From positions 310,001-374,000 of the forward strand of contig NZ_JAHDTI010000007.1 of NCBI RefSeq assembly GCF_018531495.1: 64,000 nucleotides of DNA, in the 5' to 3' direction. This DNA comes from Nonomuraea sediminis (GTDB lineage: Bacteria; Actinomycetota; Actinomycetes; Streptosporangiales; Streptosporangiaceae). The notes beneath the pieces are model-generated. The model was not told the DNA's origin. It searched no databases and was given only the letters and a program-made list of their open reading frames with translations. Positions within the stretch are counted from its first letter, which is position 1, and each line of letters starts with the position of its first letter. Positions 9,735-17,714 of this stretch are shown piece by piece. The translations under genes were made by a program, and so were the position numbers.

Positions 9735-10289
9735 GTGAGTGTTCCCGCTGGTGGCTACACCTTCGGTCCGGAGTCCGGTCGGCTCCTGGTCAAGACGACG
9801 CGTACCGGGCTGGGAGCCAAGGCCGGGCATGATCTCACCATCGAGGTCACCCGCTGGGGTGGTGAGGCCACGGTCGACCCGGCCGATCCGGGCGGCTGCT
9901 CGGTGGTGGCCGAGATCGACGCGAGGTCGTTCGAGGTTCGTGAGGGCACCGGAGGCGTCAAGCCGCTCACCGACTCCGACAGGGCGGACATCAGGAAGAA
10001 CATCCAGCAGAAGGTCCTCCAGGCCGACCGGTACCCGGCGATCACGTTCCGGTCGACGCGGGTGGAGGGCACTGCGGCGGCGTTTCGCATCGAAGGCGAG
10101 CTGACCATGGCCGGGGTCGCCCAGCCGGTCTTGGTGACAGGCCGGCTGGGCGACAGCCGTGCGCGCGGTTCCGCGACCGTCACCCAGAGCAGGTGGGGCA
10201 TCAAGCCCTACTCGGCGTTCTTCGGCGCGCTCAAACTCAGCGACGACGTCGAGGTGGAGTTCGACGTCGCTCTGGTGCCCAAGGCGTGA
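9735..10289 (+). CDS. YceI-family protein
   Basis: A 184-residue single-domain YceI protein starting at GTG. The family forms an extended lipocalin-like barrel that binds polyisoprenoid or amphiphilic lipids. Diagnostic parts are the N-terminal YTFGPESGRLLVKTTRTG, the GHDLTIEVTRW strand, KVLQADRYPAITFRS and the SRWGIKPYSAFFGALK segment. There is no signal peptide, so unlike E. coli YceI it is cytoplasmic, the usual actinobacterial form. The 196 bases upstream hold only a possible -10 (GATAGCCT) shortly before the start. Confidence 0.88.
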   Translation: MSVPAGGYTFGPESGRLLVKTTRTGLGAKAGHDLTIEVTRWGGEATVDPADPGGCSVVAEIDARSFEVREGTGGVKPLTDSDRADIRKNIQQKVLQADRYPAITFRSTRVEGTAAAFRIEGELTMAGVAQPVLVTGRLGDSRARGSATVTQSRWGIKPYSAFFGALKLSDDVEVEFDVALVPKA

Positions 10290-10352
10290 GCCGGCGATCC
10301 ATGGCGGAGACGGCGGTGTTCCGCCTGCTGCTGTGAGGGTAGCCGCCCGTGC

Positions 10353-11579
10353 ATGGTTATCTGCGGACGCTACCGGCTGCTGTGCACCATCGGCCAGGGC
10401 GGCATGGGCACGGTCTGGCAGGCGCACGACGAGGTGCTCGGCAGAGACGTGGCGGTCAAGGAGGTGCTCCCGCCGCGCGGCCTGAGCGAGCAGGAGCGCG
10501 AGATGTTCAACGTGCGCACCTTCCGCGAGGCCAGGGCTGCCGGCCGGGTCTCCCACCCGGGCGTGGCCACGGTTTACGACGTGGTGGAGGAGCGCGGCCA
10601 CCCGTGGATCGTCATGCAGCTGGTGCCCTCGGCCACGCTGGGCGAGCGGGTGCGTGAACACGGCCCGCTGCCGGTGCCTCAGGTGGCGTCGATCGGAATA
10701 CAGGTGCTGGAGGCGCTGCACGCCTCCCACGAGGCCGGCGTCGTGCACCGTGACGTCAAACCCGACAACGTGCTGCTGTCGGAGGACGGCAGGGCCGTGC
10801 TGACCGACTTCGGCATCGCCACGACCGAGGACGAGGTCCCGGTGACCAGGACGGGCGAGCTGGTGGGCACACCGGCGTTCATGGCGCCCGAGCGTGCCGC
10901 GGGAGGCAGGGCGCGGCCCGCCTCGGACCTGTGGTCGCTGGGCGCCACGCTCTTCTTCGCCGTGGAGGGCCAGTCACCCTTCCGCCGTGAGACGGCGCTG
11001 ACCACGCTGGGCGCGGTCCTGCACGCCGAACCGCCCCCGATGTCTCGCGCGGGCGCCCTCGCGCCGGTCCTGTCGGGCCTGCTGCGCAAGGACCCGGTGG
11101 AGCGGCTGACGCTGCGCGAGGCCGAACGCCGCATCGCCGCCGTCGTGGCGGGCCACCCTCTGGAGCCCACCGGCCCGGTTGCCGAGGAGTCCCGGCAGCG
11201 GGTGAGCGGGCCGGCCGTACCGGTGCGGCGTCGAGTGGCATGGGCCGGCGCGCTGGCGGCGGGGACGGTCGTGGTGGCGCTGGCAACCGGCACGGCCGCG
11301 TGGCTGTACGGCCGTACCGATCCGCCGCCCGTGCTCCCGTCGTCCCCCGCGGTCGTCACGAACTCCTTCACCGCCACCGTCCGATCCACCGCCACGACCT
11401 TCCCGGCCACGCCGTACCCCACCACGCCGCCATCCACGATCCAGTCCTCCCACCCCGTACGGCCCAGCACCACCGGAACCACCCCTGCCCCCAAGCACAC
11501 CCCCAAGAAGACCAAGACCAAGAAACCCAAACCCACCGCCACTGAAAGCACCGACCAGGTCGAACCCTCCGACGGATGA
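10353..11579 (+). CDS. Membrane Ser/Thr protein kinase (PknB-like)
   Basis: Hanks-type kinase of 408 residues. The cytosolic kinase domain (about 5-265) carries the glycine loop IGQGGMGTVW, lysine in VAVKEVL, catalytic loop HRDVKPDNVLL, DFGIA and GTPAFMAPERA, so it should be active. A single transmembrane helix lies near 294-320. The outer part is a short Ser/Thr/Pro-rich stretch ending in a Lys-rich tail; there are no PASTA repeats or other sensor domain, so the signal is unknown. It stands alone, 63 bases after the YceI gene and transcribed the same way. Confidence 0.92.
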   Translation: MVICGRYRLLCTIGQGGMGTVWQAHDEVLGRDVAVKEVLPPRGLSEQEREMFNVRTFREARAAGRVSHPGVATVYDVVEERGHPWIVMQLVPSATLGERVREHGPLPVPQVASIGIQVLEALHASHEAGVVHRDVKPDNVLLSEDGRAVLTDFGIATTEDEVPVTRTGELVGTPAFMAPERAAGGRARPASDLWSLGATLFFAVEGQSPFRRETALTTLGAVLHAEPPPMSRAGALAPVLSGLLRKDPVERLTLREAERRIAAVVAGHPLEPTGPVAEESRQRVSGPAVPVRRRVAWAGALAAGTVVVALATGTAAWLYGRTDPPPVLPSSPAVVTNSFTATVRSTATTFPATPYPTTPPSTIQSSHPVRPSTTGTTPAPKHTPKKTKTKKPKPTATESTDQVEPSDG

Positions 11580-11704
11580 GCGAAAGACCCAAGGTCGCCT
11601 GACCTGGATGAGAAGAAGGCCTTTAGGGCGCAGGAAGGAGACCGTAAGGGCCGATGGCGAAGGTGGAACCACTCCAGAGAAACGACGAGAGAGGGACCAC
11701 GGAC

Positions 11705-12151
11705 ATGTCGACCCCCACCGCGCAGTACGAGCTGGACCGCGACTTCGACGCCCCGCGCGAGGACGTCTACAAGGCCTGGACCAACCCCGAGCGCTTCGCC
11801 CGCTGGTTCGGGCCCCGCGCCTACGCCACCCCGGCCGACCGGGTGCACCTGGACGTGCGCCCCGGCGGCCGGTGGGAGGCGACGCTGGTGTCGGGCGACG
11901 GGTTCGAGGCGACGCTGCAGGGCGCCTACCGCGAGGTGCGGGCTCCTGAGCGGCTCGTGTTCACCACCGGCGACCCCGACAACCCCGGCGACGGCCCCGC
12001 CTCGGTGGTGACGATCGAGTTCGCCGCCACCGGCACGGGCACCCACATGCGCTTCCACCAGTACGGCGTCAACACCACCCAGGAGCACGCCGAAGGCGCC
12101 CGCGCCGGCTGGACCGAGTTCTTCGACCGCCTGGCCGAGGAGGTGGCCTAG
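11705..12151 (+). CDS. SRPBCC / AHSA1-like domain protein
   Basis: A 148-residue START-like protein of the Activator of Hsp90 ATPase homologue 1 (AHSA1) type. Typical pieces are LDRDFDAPREDVYKAWTNPE at the start, the ARWFGP loop and the C-terminal EGARAGWTEFFDRLAEEVA helix. The helix-grip fold makes a deep hydrophobic pocket; ligands of this group are mostly unknown. An in-frame ATG at 11654 would add 17 residues, has its own AAGGAG and TAAGGG upstream, and cannot be excluded; the shorter form matches the family boundary. It converges on a VOC-domain gene 20 bases away. Confidence 0.82.
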   Translation: MSTPTAQYELDRDFDAPREDVYKAWTNPERFARWFGPRAYATPADRVHLDVRPGGRWEATLVSGDGFEATLQGAYREVRAPERLVFTTGDPDNPGDGPASVVTIEFAATGTGTHMRFHQYGVNTTQEHAEGARAGWTEFFDRLAEEVA

Positions 12152-12171
12152 CGCTCCAGTGACACATCGCT

Positions 12172-12561
12172 CTATTCCATCGCGAACAGCTCGAGCGCGA
12201 TGCCGTCCGGGTCGCGGAACGACAGCACGGCGCCGAACGGCGAGTCGACCACGGGCGAGCACGTGACGCCGAACTGCTCGAACCTGCGCGCCCATGCGTC
12301 GAGCACCGCGCGCGAGGGCACCGCGAACGCGAGGTGGTCGATGCCCACCCTGCGGTGGTCGAAGCCGTCCTCGCGCACATCAAGGTGCTGGGTGAAGCCG
12401 ACGACCGCGAGGCTGTCGTGCAGGCAGATGGTGCGCAGCCAGCGCTCCTCATCCATCGTGGCGTACTCCTTGAAGTCGAGGACCTCGGTGTACCAGCGCA
12501 CGCTGGCGTCTCTGTCCTTCACCGACAGCGAGATGTGCGAGACGCCCGTGAGCTCGGACAT
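12172..12561 (-). CDS. VOC-family (glyoxalase/dioxygenase-fold) protein
   Basis: A 129-residue VOC protein with two beta-alpha-beta-beta-beta modules. The chosen ATG follows AAGGAGG by eight bases; the frame extends 13 codons further but without family similarity. Metal-ligand candidates are His in GVSHISLSV, His in GIDHLAFAVP and Glu in GIALELFAME, so an active metal enzyme is possible. Substrate unknown: the family covers glyoxalases, extradiol dioxygenases and resistance proteins. Confidence 0.85.
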   Translation of the reverse strand: MSELTGVSHISLSVKDRDASVRWYTEVLDFKEYATMDEERWLRTICLHDSLAVVGFTQHLDVREDGFDHRRVGIDHLAFAVPSRAVLDAWARRFEQFGVTCSPVVDSPFGAVLSFRDPDGIALELFAME

Positions 12562-12730
12562 AGACCTTGCCTCCTTGACCTTGCCGGACAGAATGGACAC
12601 CGCACTTTCTCAGAGCGGGACTCAACCAAGCAAGCATTCGGTTGGCGGAAGGCTCGCGATCAACCGGCGCCGGCAGCTCGCTCTTATCGACCGCTATTGC
12701 CGTTGGCTCTTCCTAGGACAGGCCGAGGGG

Positions 12731-13417
12731 TCACGGCTGGTCGATCATCGCCCGGTCGGGGTCGTCGATCGAGCGGAGGACTTCCTCGGGCACGATCAGG
12801 TCGGCGCGAGACCGGGTCGTGGCGATGAGGTCGGCGTTGCGCTGGTCGGTTCCCAGTACCCAGGCCACCGCCGTGTCGTGGTCCTTGCCGAACAGCTTGT
12901 GGCGGGCGATGAGGCGGGCCACGCGCTCGTCCCTGGCGAGTTCGCAGTACCAGACCTCGTCGAGCTGTTCCCCCACGCGAGCCCAGTCGCCCTGGTCGAG
13001 AAGCAGATAGTTACCCTCGGTGACGATGAGCCTGGCGGCGGGCGGGATCGGGATGCTGCCCGCGATCGGCTGCTCCAGGTCGCGTTCGAAGGCGGGTGCG
13101 TAGACCACCTCGTCCGCGTCCTGGTGGAGGCGGCGGAGCAGGGCCGTGTAGCCGGCGGCGTCGAAGGTGTCGGGGGCCCCTTTGCGGTCGCGCCGCCCCA
13201 ACCGGTCGAGTTCGACGTCGGCGAGGTGGAAGCCGTCCATCGGCACGTACGCCACCCAGTCCAGTGATGGCAGGGGAGTGCGCCGCAGCAGGGCGACCAG
13301 GTGCTGGGCGAAGGTGCTCTTGCCGGACCCGGGTTCGCCCGTGACGCCGAGCAGCGCGCGGCGCTCACCGAGGACGAGCGAGCGGGCCCGGTGGGCCAGT
13401 TCGTCAAGAGTGGTCAT
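12731..13417 (-). CDS. Uridine kinase-like P-loop (nucleoside/fructose) kinase
   Basis: A 228-residue P-loop kinase of the phosphoribulokinase/uridine kinase family. Walker A is GEPGSGKST near residue 27; MDGFHLADVELDRLG is the substrate-lid motif, YAPAFERDLEQPI the base or sugar contact region, and IVTEGNYLLLD the Walker B equivalent. Actinobacterial relatives are annotated as nucleoside/nucleotide or fructose kinases; the exact acceptor is open. The start is placed where the family begins (MTTLDEL); longer in-frame starts upstream add sequence with no similarity. Confidence 0.82.
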   Translation of the reverse strand: MTTLDELAHRARSLVLGERRALLGVTGEPGSGKSTFAQHLVALLRRTPLPSLDWVAYVPMDGFHLADVELDRLGRRDRKGAPDTFDAAGYTALLRRLHQDADEVVYAPAFERDLEQPIAGSIPIPPAARLIVTEGNYLLLDQGDWARVGEQLDEVWYCELARDERVARLIARHKLFGKDHDTAVAWVLGTDQRNADLIATTRSRADLIVPEEVLRSIDDPDRAMIDQP

Positions 13418-13540
13418 CGTGTCCGGCTGGTGATGAAGGTGTGGGCAGGTCCTCGCCATCGGACCACAGGTTGCGCCAGATCGCCAGGTTGTCGGACAGA
13501 CCCTCCGGCCGGACGGATCACTGGCTTCATTGTTCCGAGA

Positions 13541-13589
13541 TTTTGCAAAAAGATGGGCCCGCACCCCTGTACGGGGTGCGGGCCCATCT
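13541..13589 (-). terminator. Intrinsic terminator of the cold-shock gene
   Basis: A perfect 17-bp inverted repeat (arms 13551-13567 and 13573-13589, loop of five) lies 20 bases past the cold-shock stop codon. Read on the - strand the stem is followed by TTTTGCAAAA, giving a short U tract. This is a classic rho-independent terminator. Confidence 0.9.
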
Positions 13590-13608
13590 GATCGTGCTAT
13601 GTGCCGGG

Positions 13609-13815
13609 TTAGGCCGGGACGATGTTCTCCGCCTGCGGGCCCTTCTGGCCCTGCACGACGTCGAAGGACACCTTCTGGCCCTCGTGCAGCTCACGGTAGC
13701 CGCCGTTGGCGACGATGTTGGAGTAGTGGGCGAAGACGTCGGCGCCGCCGCCGTCCTGCGCGATGAAGCCGAAGCCCTTTTCAGAGTTGAACCACTTCAC
13801 AGTTCCGGTAGCCAT
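13609..13815 (-). CDS. Cold-shock protein (CspA family)
   Basis: A 68-residue single cold-shock domain that binds single-stranded RNA/DNA as an RNA chaperone. The RNP1 motif is KGFGFIAQ and RNP2 is DVFAHYSNI; the opening MATGTVKWFNSEKGFGF is near-invariant in actinobacteria. AAGGAG sits a few bases before the ATG. The gene has a strong terminator downstream and a hairpin in its leader, so it is a monocistronic, probably highly expressed unit. Confidence 0.97.
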   Translation of the reverse strand: MATGTVKWFNSEKGFGFIAQDGGGADVFAHYSNIVANGGYRELHEGQKVSFDVVQGQKGPQAENIVPA

Positions 13816-14149
13816 GTCGATCTCCTTGAAGATAGCTGCTGAGACGGAAGTCGCTCCGTACGACTTCCGTGTCGCCGCGATGAGCCCATCCGGAGGTGAC
13901 CGGCAAAACGAAAACACGCGCCTGACGAGCGAACTCCGTCGGGGCGCGCACAAGTCTTTTATGGGTACAACAACTGCAACACTCACACGGTAGCACGTAG
14001 CCGGGTGGCTCTGCCCTGCGATCGGCCTCGGCGGCACCGACAGGCGTACGATGAGGCCATCGAGGACGTTCTGAAATGCCCGACAGGTATGTTGGCGTGA
14101 CCCTCGGTGACAAGTCGGCCTCTGAGAGGCTGAAGATGGGCGGCACGTC
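13816..14149. promoter_or_regulatory. Leader and promoter region between cold-shock gene and DUF5994 gene
   Basis: This 334-base gap between divergent genes contains the cold-shock 5' leader. Its clearest element is a perfect 10-bp inverted repeat, ACGGAAGTCG / CGACTTCCGT at 13844-13853 and 13861-13870 with a seven-base loop, 28 bases before the cold-shock start. Long structured leaders are typical of cold-shock mRNAs. AT-richer sequence near 13950-13985 (TTTTATGGGTACAACAAC) may carry the promoter, but I cannot place -10 and -35 boxes with confidence. No gene is evident. Confidence 0.5.
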
Positions 14150-15412
14150 ATGATGCCGAACCACGACCATCCGTTCCCCCCGCTGTCCGCTGACGTCCGG
14201 CTCCTGATGGAGCCGACAGGATGCCGCGAGGGAATTCTGGACGGGGCCTGGTGGCCGAGGTCCCGCGATCTACGCCGGGAACTGCCTGGGCTCATCAACG
14301 CGCTGCAGGAGAGTGTCGGCCCGATCCTGCGTGCCCGGGTCGACCCCGGCGCCTGGGACGACCGTCCGTCGAGCCTCGTGATCGATGGCAGGTTTCTCCG
14401 GATCGGTGAGTCTCCCTCGCCCGAGGGGACGATCCGGGTCATCCGCGGCGACCAGGATGCCTTCCTTCTACTCGTGATCCCCCCGGACACTGCTCCACGG
14501 GTGGCGGTCGCGGCCATGTCGGCGGTGGCAGGTCCCACCAGCGACATGAGGGCACAGGAATTCCCGCGCCGCGAGGCCGTCCGCCACGTGCGCGCCTACG
14601 ACGACGCCGACCAGGAGGACGTGCTCGCGCTGATCAACGCGGATCGCCTGCCCGGACAGGCCCCGTGCACGGCGAAGATGCTCGGCGACGCCGTGGAGGG
14701 CGTCTGCGCGAGCGATCCCATCCGGTGGGCCGAGCTCGAGCGGCCGCGCACCGAGGTGATGACCGACGACGACGGCGAAGTGGTCGGCGTGATCTCCTCC
14801 ACCACCCGGGTTCGCGACGACGCCGGGCTGATCCTGTGGCTGCACGGGCGCGAACTCGTGACCGTGATCGAACCGCTCGTCGGCCACGTGCTAGGCTGGC
14901 TGGGACCTCGGCCCGCCGTACAGGCGTTCAGCATTCCCTCCGCCCTGACTCCCGGGCTGGGCGCGCTGCCGTCACGGCGCCGCCCGGTGACCTGCAAGGT
15001 TCTGGAGCACGCCGGATTCGCCGGCCGGGGGTCCTGGCACTACCTGCACCGCGACAGGGGCGGTCTCATCCTGGTGCCGACGAGCCCGCTCGTGCGGGTC
15101 GAGCCCAGCCTGACGCCTCCCGGCTGGTGGTTGACCATCCGGGAGCAGGATCTGGCCGTGGAGGCGGTCGTCGAGACGCCCGTCGACGGGGTCGGCGTCC
15201 TGTGGTGGCTCGGGACGGACCTGGCGCACGCCGACGCCACGCTCGACCAGGCACTGCTGGACCAGGCCATGGCCGTGCTGTACACGCACGGCGCGCACGA
15301 AGTTCTCCTGTACGCCGAGGGAGAGCCCTGCCGTCCCCACCCGGGATGGTCCCTGTTCGACTCGGCCGGATTCACGGAGGTGGACCACCTCATGGCATAC
15401 GAACGGAGCTAG
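14150..15412 (+). CDS. DUF5994 and GNAT-like fusion protein
   Basis: A 420-residue two-part protein. Residues about 8-125 match the actinobacterial DUF5994 pattern (GILDGAWWPRSRDLRRELPG, then an IDGRFLRIGE strand and LLVIPPDTAPRV). Residues about 145-420 look like two acetyltransferase-fold halves: an N-terminal half beginning RHVRAYDDADQEDVLALINA and a C-terminal half ending GAHEVLLYAEGE and FDSAGFTEVDHLMAYERS, typical of GNAT C-termini. DUF5994 usually occurs as a stand-alone small protein. Function unknown; acetyl-CoA binding is inference because the pyrophosphate loop is not obvious. Followed 41 bases later by a STAS protein gene. Confidence 0.6.
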   Translation: MMPNHDHPFPPLSADVRLLMEPTGCREGILDGAWWPRSRDLRRELPGLINALQESVGPILRARVDPGAWDDRPSSLVIDGRFLRIGESPSPEGTIRVIRGDQDAFLLLVIPPDTAPRVAVAAMSAVAGPTSDMRAQEFPRREAVRHVRAYDDADQEDVLALINADRLPGQAPCTAKMLGDAVEGVCASDPIRWAELERPRTEVMTDDDGEVVGVISSTTRVRDDAGLILWLHGRELVTVIEPLVGHVLGWLGPRPAVQAFSIPSALTPGLGALPSRRRPVTCKVLEHAGFAGRGSWHYLHRDRGGLILVPTSPLVRVEPSLTPPGWWLTIREQDLAVEAVVETPVDGVGVLWWLGTDLAHADATLDQALLDQAMAVLYTHGAHEVLLYAEGEPCRPHPGWSLFDSAGFTEVDHLMAYERS

Positions 15413-15453
15413 GACCCAGGGCTGAGAGCCCTATCTAGATCGGGTGGAATCCC

Positions 15454-15777
15454 ATGAGCACCATCGACACCGGCCCGCCTGCCACGACGACCGTCCGGCT
15501 CACCGGCGAGATCGACATCTTCACCAGCGACGCGCTCCGTCAGCGACTGCTGAGCGTGCTGGACTCCTGTACGAGCGTGCTCGTTCTGGACCTTTCGGAA
15601 GTCTCGTTCTGCGACACCGCCGGTCTTGGCGCGCTGGTCGGCATCCAGCACCGCGCCCGGGGGCAGGGCATCACCGTCACCCTGGCCGCGCCGCAGCCGT
15701 ACCTGGTCAGGCTGCTGCACATCACCGGCCTGGACCGCAGCCTGCCCGTCGTCCCAGCCCAGCGCGGTCCGCGATAG
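15454..15777 (+). CDS. STAS-domain anti-sigma factor antagonist
   Basis: A 107-residue SpoIIAA/RsbV-type protein. The STAS fold is visible in LTGEIDIFTSDALRQRLL, VLVLDLSEVSFCDTAGLGAL and the C-terminal LLHITGLDRSLPV. In LSEVSFCDTAGL the Thr after CD occupies the position of the serine or threonine that partner anti-sigma kinases phosphorylate. It has no kinase or sigma gene beside it, so its partner is elsewhere. It lies in line with the DUF5994 fusion gene and could share its transcript. Confidence 0.87.
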   Translation: MSTIDTGPPATTTVRLTGEIDIFTSDALRQRLLSVLDSCTSVLVLDLSEVSFCDTAGLGALVGIQHRARGQGITVTLAAPQPYLVRLLHITGLDRSLPVVPAQRGPR

Positions 15778-15831
15778 GTCCACTTCTGCTGGAAGATCGG
15801 CTGCGTCCCTTCCTGGAAGTCGGCGATTGGA

Positions 15832-15867
15832 TTGACAGGCAAGTGACGGCTTGCCTATTGTCGCGGC
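15832..15867 (+). promoter_or_regulatory. Promoter/operator of a leaderless ArsR-VOC operon
   Basis: TTGACA at 15832-15837 and TATTGT at 15856-15861 form a near-consensus promoter with an 18-base spacer. Between them an inverted repeat AGGCAAG / CTTGCCT (15837-15843, 15850-15856) overlaps both boxes and is a likely ArsR operator. The expected transcription start falls at or next to the A of the ATG at 15868, so the mRNA is probably leaderless. Confidence 0.65.
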
Positions 15868-16155
15868 ATGGGCGATGTCTTCAAGGCCCTCGCCGACCCC
15901 ACCCGGCGAACCATCCTCGACGAGCTGACCGAGCGCGACGGCCAGACCCTGTTCGAGATCTGTGTCCGCCTGACGAGCCGGCATCAGCTGAGCCTGACCC
16001 GGCAGGCCGTATCCCAGCATCTGGCGGTGCTGGAGGAGGCCGGGCTGATCACGACGCGCAAGCAGGGGCGGTACAAGTTCCACCACCTCGACACCACTCC
16101 TCTGGCCGCCATCTTCGAGCGGTGGCCGGTCACCAGGAAAGGACAGCAACCGTGA
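15868..16155 (+). CDS. ArsR-family transcriptional regulator
   Basis: A 95-residue winged-helix repressor of the type paired with SRPBCC or VOC genes rather than metal sensors. It opens MGDVFKALADPTRRTILDEL, and the recognition region is LTRQAVSQHLAVLEEAGLI; the wing is TTRKQGRYKFHHL. No cysteine pair typical of metal sensing is present (one Cys in FEICVRLTS). Its GTGA overlap with the VOC gene shows translational coupling. No Shine-Dalgarno sequence precedes the ATG, consistent with a leaderless transcript. Confidence 0.9.
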   Translation: MGDVFKALADPTRRTILDELTERDGQTLFEICVRLTSRHQLSLTRQAVSQHLAVLEEAGLITTRKQGRYKFHHLDTTPLAAIFERWPVTRKGQQP

Positions 16156-16538
16156 AGATCTACGTCACCAGTGTGTTCGTGGACGACCAGCAGAAGGCCC
16201 TCGACTTCTACACCGAGGTGCTCGGCTTCACCAAGAAGCACGACATCCCGCTGGGCGGACCCCGGTGGCTGACGGTCGTCTCGCCGGAGGACCCCGAGGG
16301 CACGGAGCTGCTGCTGGAGCCGGACGGGCATCCCGCGGTCAAGCCGTACAAGGAGGCGCTGGTCGCCGACGGCATTCCGGCCGCCTCGTTCCAGGTCGCG
16401 GACGTGCAGGCGGAGTACAAGCGGCTGCGCGGGCTGGAGGTGACGTTCACCCAGGAGCCGATGGAGGCAGGGCCGGTGACCATGGCGGTCTTCGACGACA
16501 CCTGCGGGAACCTGATCCAGATCGTGACCCCGGCCTAG
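16152..16538 (+). CDS. VOC-family protein coupled to ArsR regulator
   Basis: A 128-residue VOC (glyoxalase-fold) protein starting at a GTG overlapping the regulator's stop. Features: VKIYVTSVFVDDQQKALDFY, GPRWLTVVSPEDPEGTELLL, and the C-terminal FDDTCGNLIQIVTPA. This belongs to the very widespread extradiol-dioxygenase/bleomycin-resistance-like group usually co-transcribed with an ArsR gene. The position normally holding the first metal His is replaced (VTSVFV), so a metal site may be incomplete; it may bind rather than convert its ligand. Confidence 0.85.
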   Translation: MKIYVTSVFVDDQQKALDFYTEVLGFTKKHDIPLGGPRWLTVVSPEDPEGTELLLEPDGHPAVKPYKEALVADGIPAASFQVADVQAEYKRLRGLEVTFTQEPMEAGPVTMAVFDDTCGNLIQIVTPA

Positions 16539-16556
16539 CGTCGAGGGCGACGGGCT

Positions 16557-17504
16557 TCACGGCACCTTGACCGACAACAGCATCGAGGTCACGGCGAGCG
16601 CGAACGCCGGCACCAGCGCCCAGCGCAGGAACTGGTAGCCCACCTCCTGCTTCACCGTCATCGTGCCCAGTGATGAGCCGATCTGCTGGTAGACGCCCTC
16701 CAGCGAACTCCTGGTCTCCGCGCCGTAGGCCCTGCCGTGGGTGCCCTCGGCCAGAGAGCGCAGCGTCTCGAGGTTCGGCGGCACCGGCACCGGTCGTCCG
16801 TCGATCTCGACGGTGCCGTCCTGGGTGCCGAAGGCGATCGTGGACACCGGCACCTTGGCCTGGGCGGCGGCGCTCATCGCATCGACCACGAGCCGGCCGG
16901 AGGTGTTGTCGCCGTCGGAGAGCAGGATGATGGCCGCCGGAGGCGGATTGCTGGCGGCCTGCTGGTCGAAGGAGCGGATCGCCTCCAGGCTGGAGAACAC
17001 CGCCTCACCGATGGCGGTGCCCTGGCCGGTCTTGAGCGCGTCGATGCCCCTGATGACGGCCGTGTGGTCGGCCGTCGGCGACACCAGCACCGACGCCGTG
17101 CGCGCGAAGGACACCAGCCCCACGTTGAACCGATCCGGCAGATCGGCCACGAATCGCTTGGCTGCTTGCTGGGCCGCGCCCATCCGTGTCGGCGCCACGT
17201 CGGCGGCCGCCATCGACAGCGACACGTCGATCGCCACCATGATCGTCGCACGGTCGCGTGGCACCTTCACTGTCGCCGCGGGCCGGGCCGCCGCCACGAT
17301 CAACAGCCCCATCATCACCACGAACAACGCGGCGGCCACATGCCGCCCCCAGCCCGGACGGCTCGGCATCACCAGGTTGAGCAGCGCCAGATTGGTGAAA
17401 CGCACCGTGTAGCGGGGCCGCAGCACCTGGGCCACCACGTAGGCGACCACGACCGCGGCCAGTACCGCGAACATCCACAGCCATCCTGCGGACAGGAAGG
17501 TCAC
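16557..17504 (-). CDS. VWA-domain membrane protein (BatA-like)
   Basis: A 315-residue protein with two N-terminal hydrophobic segments (first about 5-25, second about 55-75), a von Willebrand A domain (about 85-280) and one C-terminal helix. The MIDAS metal site is intact: D-x-S-x-S in AIDVSLSM, Thr in KTGQGTAIGEA and Asp in LLSDGDNTSG. Layout equals the BatA/YfbK-type proteins that usually sit beside a MoxR ATPase and a DUF58 protein, but neither is here. The start is a GTG preceded by GAGGGGGAGG; a longer frame from 17624 shows no family similarity. Confidence 0.83.
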   Translation of the reverse strand: MTFLSAGWLWMFAVLAAVVVAYVVAQVLRPRYTVRFTNLALLNLVMPSRPGWGRHVAAALFVVMMGLLIVAAARPAATVKVPRDRATIMVAIDVSLSMAAADVAPTRMGAAQQAAKRFVADLPDRFNVGLVSFARTASVLVSPTADHTAVIRGIDALKTGQGTAIGEAVFSSLEAIRSFDQQAASNPPPAAIILLSDGDNTSGRLVVDAMSAAAQAKVPVSTIAFGTQDGTVEIDGRPVPVPPNLETLRSLAEGTHGRAYGAETRSSLEGVYQQIGSSLGTMTVKQEVGYQFLRWALVPAFALAVTSMLLSVKVP

Positions 17505-17714
17505 GACCTCCCCCTCGGAAGCAGTGGGGGGATACTCCCAGTCTAGAAACCTCGCGGACCGACCCTGTCGAGGAGGCCGCGAGGTAGCCCCACTCCACCG
17601 TGTTCCGGGGCGCCTCGGCCGCACCCACCACCTCGCGTCGCAGATGCTCCCCGCGGCCGATCGAATCCCTTCTGGTCGGCCCTCGGGTCATCACCGCAAC
17701 CCCCGGATGGGAAA

